From positions 744,001 to 808,000 of the forward strand of contig NZ_JAJEJT010000002.1 in assembly GCF_021390645.1 (NCBI RefSeq): 64,000 nucleotides of DNA, given 5' to 3'. Numbering within the stretch: position 1 is the first letter of the stretch; each line of letters opens with the position of its first letter. A model generated the notes under the pieces. It had not been told where the DNA came from. It saw nothing but the letters and a program-made list of their open reading frames with translations, and searched no databases. A program made the position numbers and the translations under genes. Positions 63,995 to 64,000 of the stretch are shown piece after piece. The stretch comes from Paraburkholderia flagellata (lineage in GTDB: Bacteria > Pseudomonadota > Gammaproteobacteria > Burkholderiales > Burkholderiaceae).

Positions 63995-64000
63995 ATGAAG
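63995..64000 (+). CDS. Start of next gene, cut by window edge
   Basis: An ATG at 63995 is preceded by AAAGGA at 63983-63988. Only two codons (Met-Lys) are in the window. Its position behind the second TetR operator suggests a regulated enzyme such as a flavin oxidoreductase or dehydrogenase. That is inference only. Confidence 0.5.

Noticed and set aside
1..64000. CRISPR arrays, tRNA or rRNA genes, insertion sequences
   Set aside because: No regularly spaced repeats, cloverleaf sequences, rRNA segments or transposase genes with terminal repeats were found on reading.

Overview
The window is high-GC, Gram-negative DNA that looks like a Burkholderiales soil or plant-associated bacterium of the Paraburkholderia/Caballeronia type. 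The basis is the porin family, a phasin, a complete bo-type quinol oxidase operon, an Anbu proteasome cluster, PAAR-type effectors and dense sugar-acid catabolism. This is an inference from gene content; no rRNA or tRNA marker is present.

Layout. 1-6 kb: start of a LacI-type regulator, an orphan periplasmic sugar-binding protein, a fatty acid desaturase, an EamA exporter divergent from an AraC regulator, and a porin. 6.3-10.2 kb: a three-subunit membrane gluconate-type dehydrogenase. 10.5-20.5 kb: a sugar-acid block with a DapA-family enzyme, an alpha-ketoglutarate-semialdehyde-type dehydrogenase, a four-gene ABC importer, an IlvD/Edd dehydratase and a porin. 21-24 kb: a lower-GC island with a PAAR protein carrying a zincin toxin domain, its lipoprotein immunity candidate, a broken second immunity copy and an unknown protein. 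23.8-30.5 kb: LysR, DUF3311/SSS symporter and three amidohydrolases. 30.6-36.9 kb: uronate dehydrogenase, hexuronate-type MFS, RraA-like protein, SMP-30 lactonase, aldose-1-epimerase-like protein and an FCD-type GntR regulator. 37-42 kb: phasin, catalase, cytochrome b561, glycosyltransferase, a nonsense-mutated small lipoprotein. 42.3-47.6 kb: a DUF2459 lipoprotein and the Anbu operon. 47.7-53.7 kb: a nested palindromic repeat, acid phosphatase, a DnaA-box-like cluster, two MFS transporters and a Fur-box-preceded Cys-rich protein. 54.4-60.2 kb: an orphan NuoM-like subunit and cyoABCD. 60.3-64 kb: SGNH hydrolase, a frameshifted polymorphic toxin with its immunity candidate, and a TetR regulator with paired operators.

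How the genes fit together. The 10-20 kb and 30-37 kb blocks read as one oxidative sugar-acid pathway: import, uronate oxidation, lactone opening, dehydration, conversion to alpha-ketoglutarate semialdehyde and oxidation to alpha-ketoglutarate. Inverted repeats of the form TTGT-N3-ACAA, the type bound by FCD GntR regulators, lie upstream of three of the transcription units, with a weaker one upstream of a fourth. They suggest that the GntR protein at 36.2-36.9 kb controls both blocks. The amidohydrolase cluster has its own shared AT-rich motif, probably for the adjacent LysR protein. Two separate toxin/immunity loci, without any secretion structural genes, suggest cargo for a type VI system encoded elsewhere.
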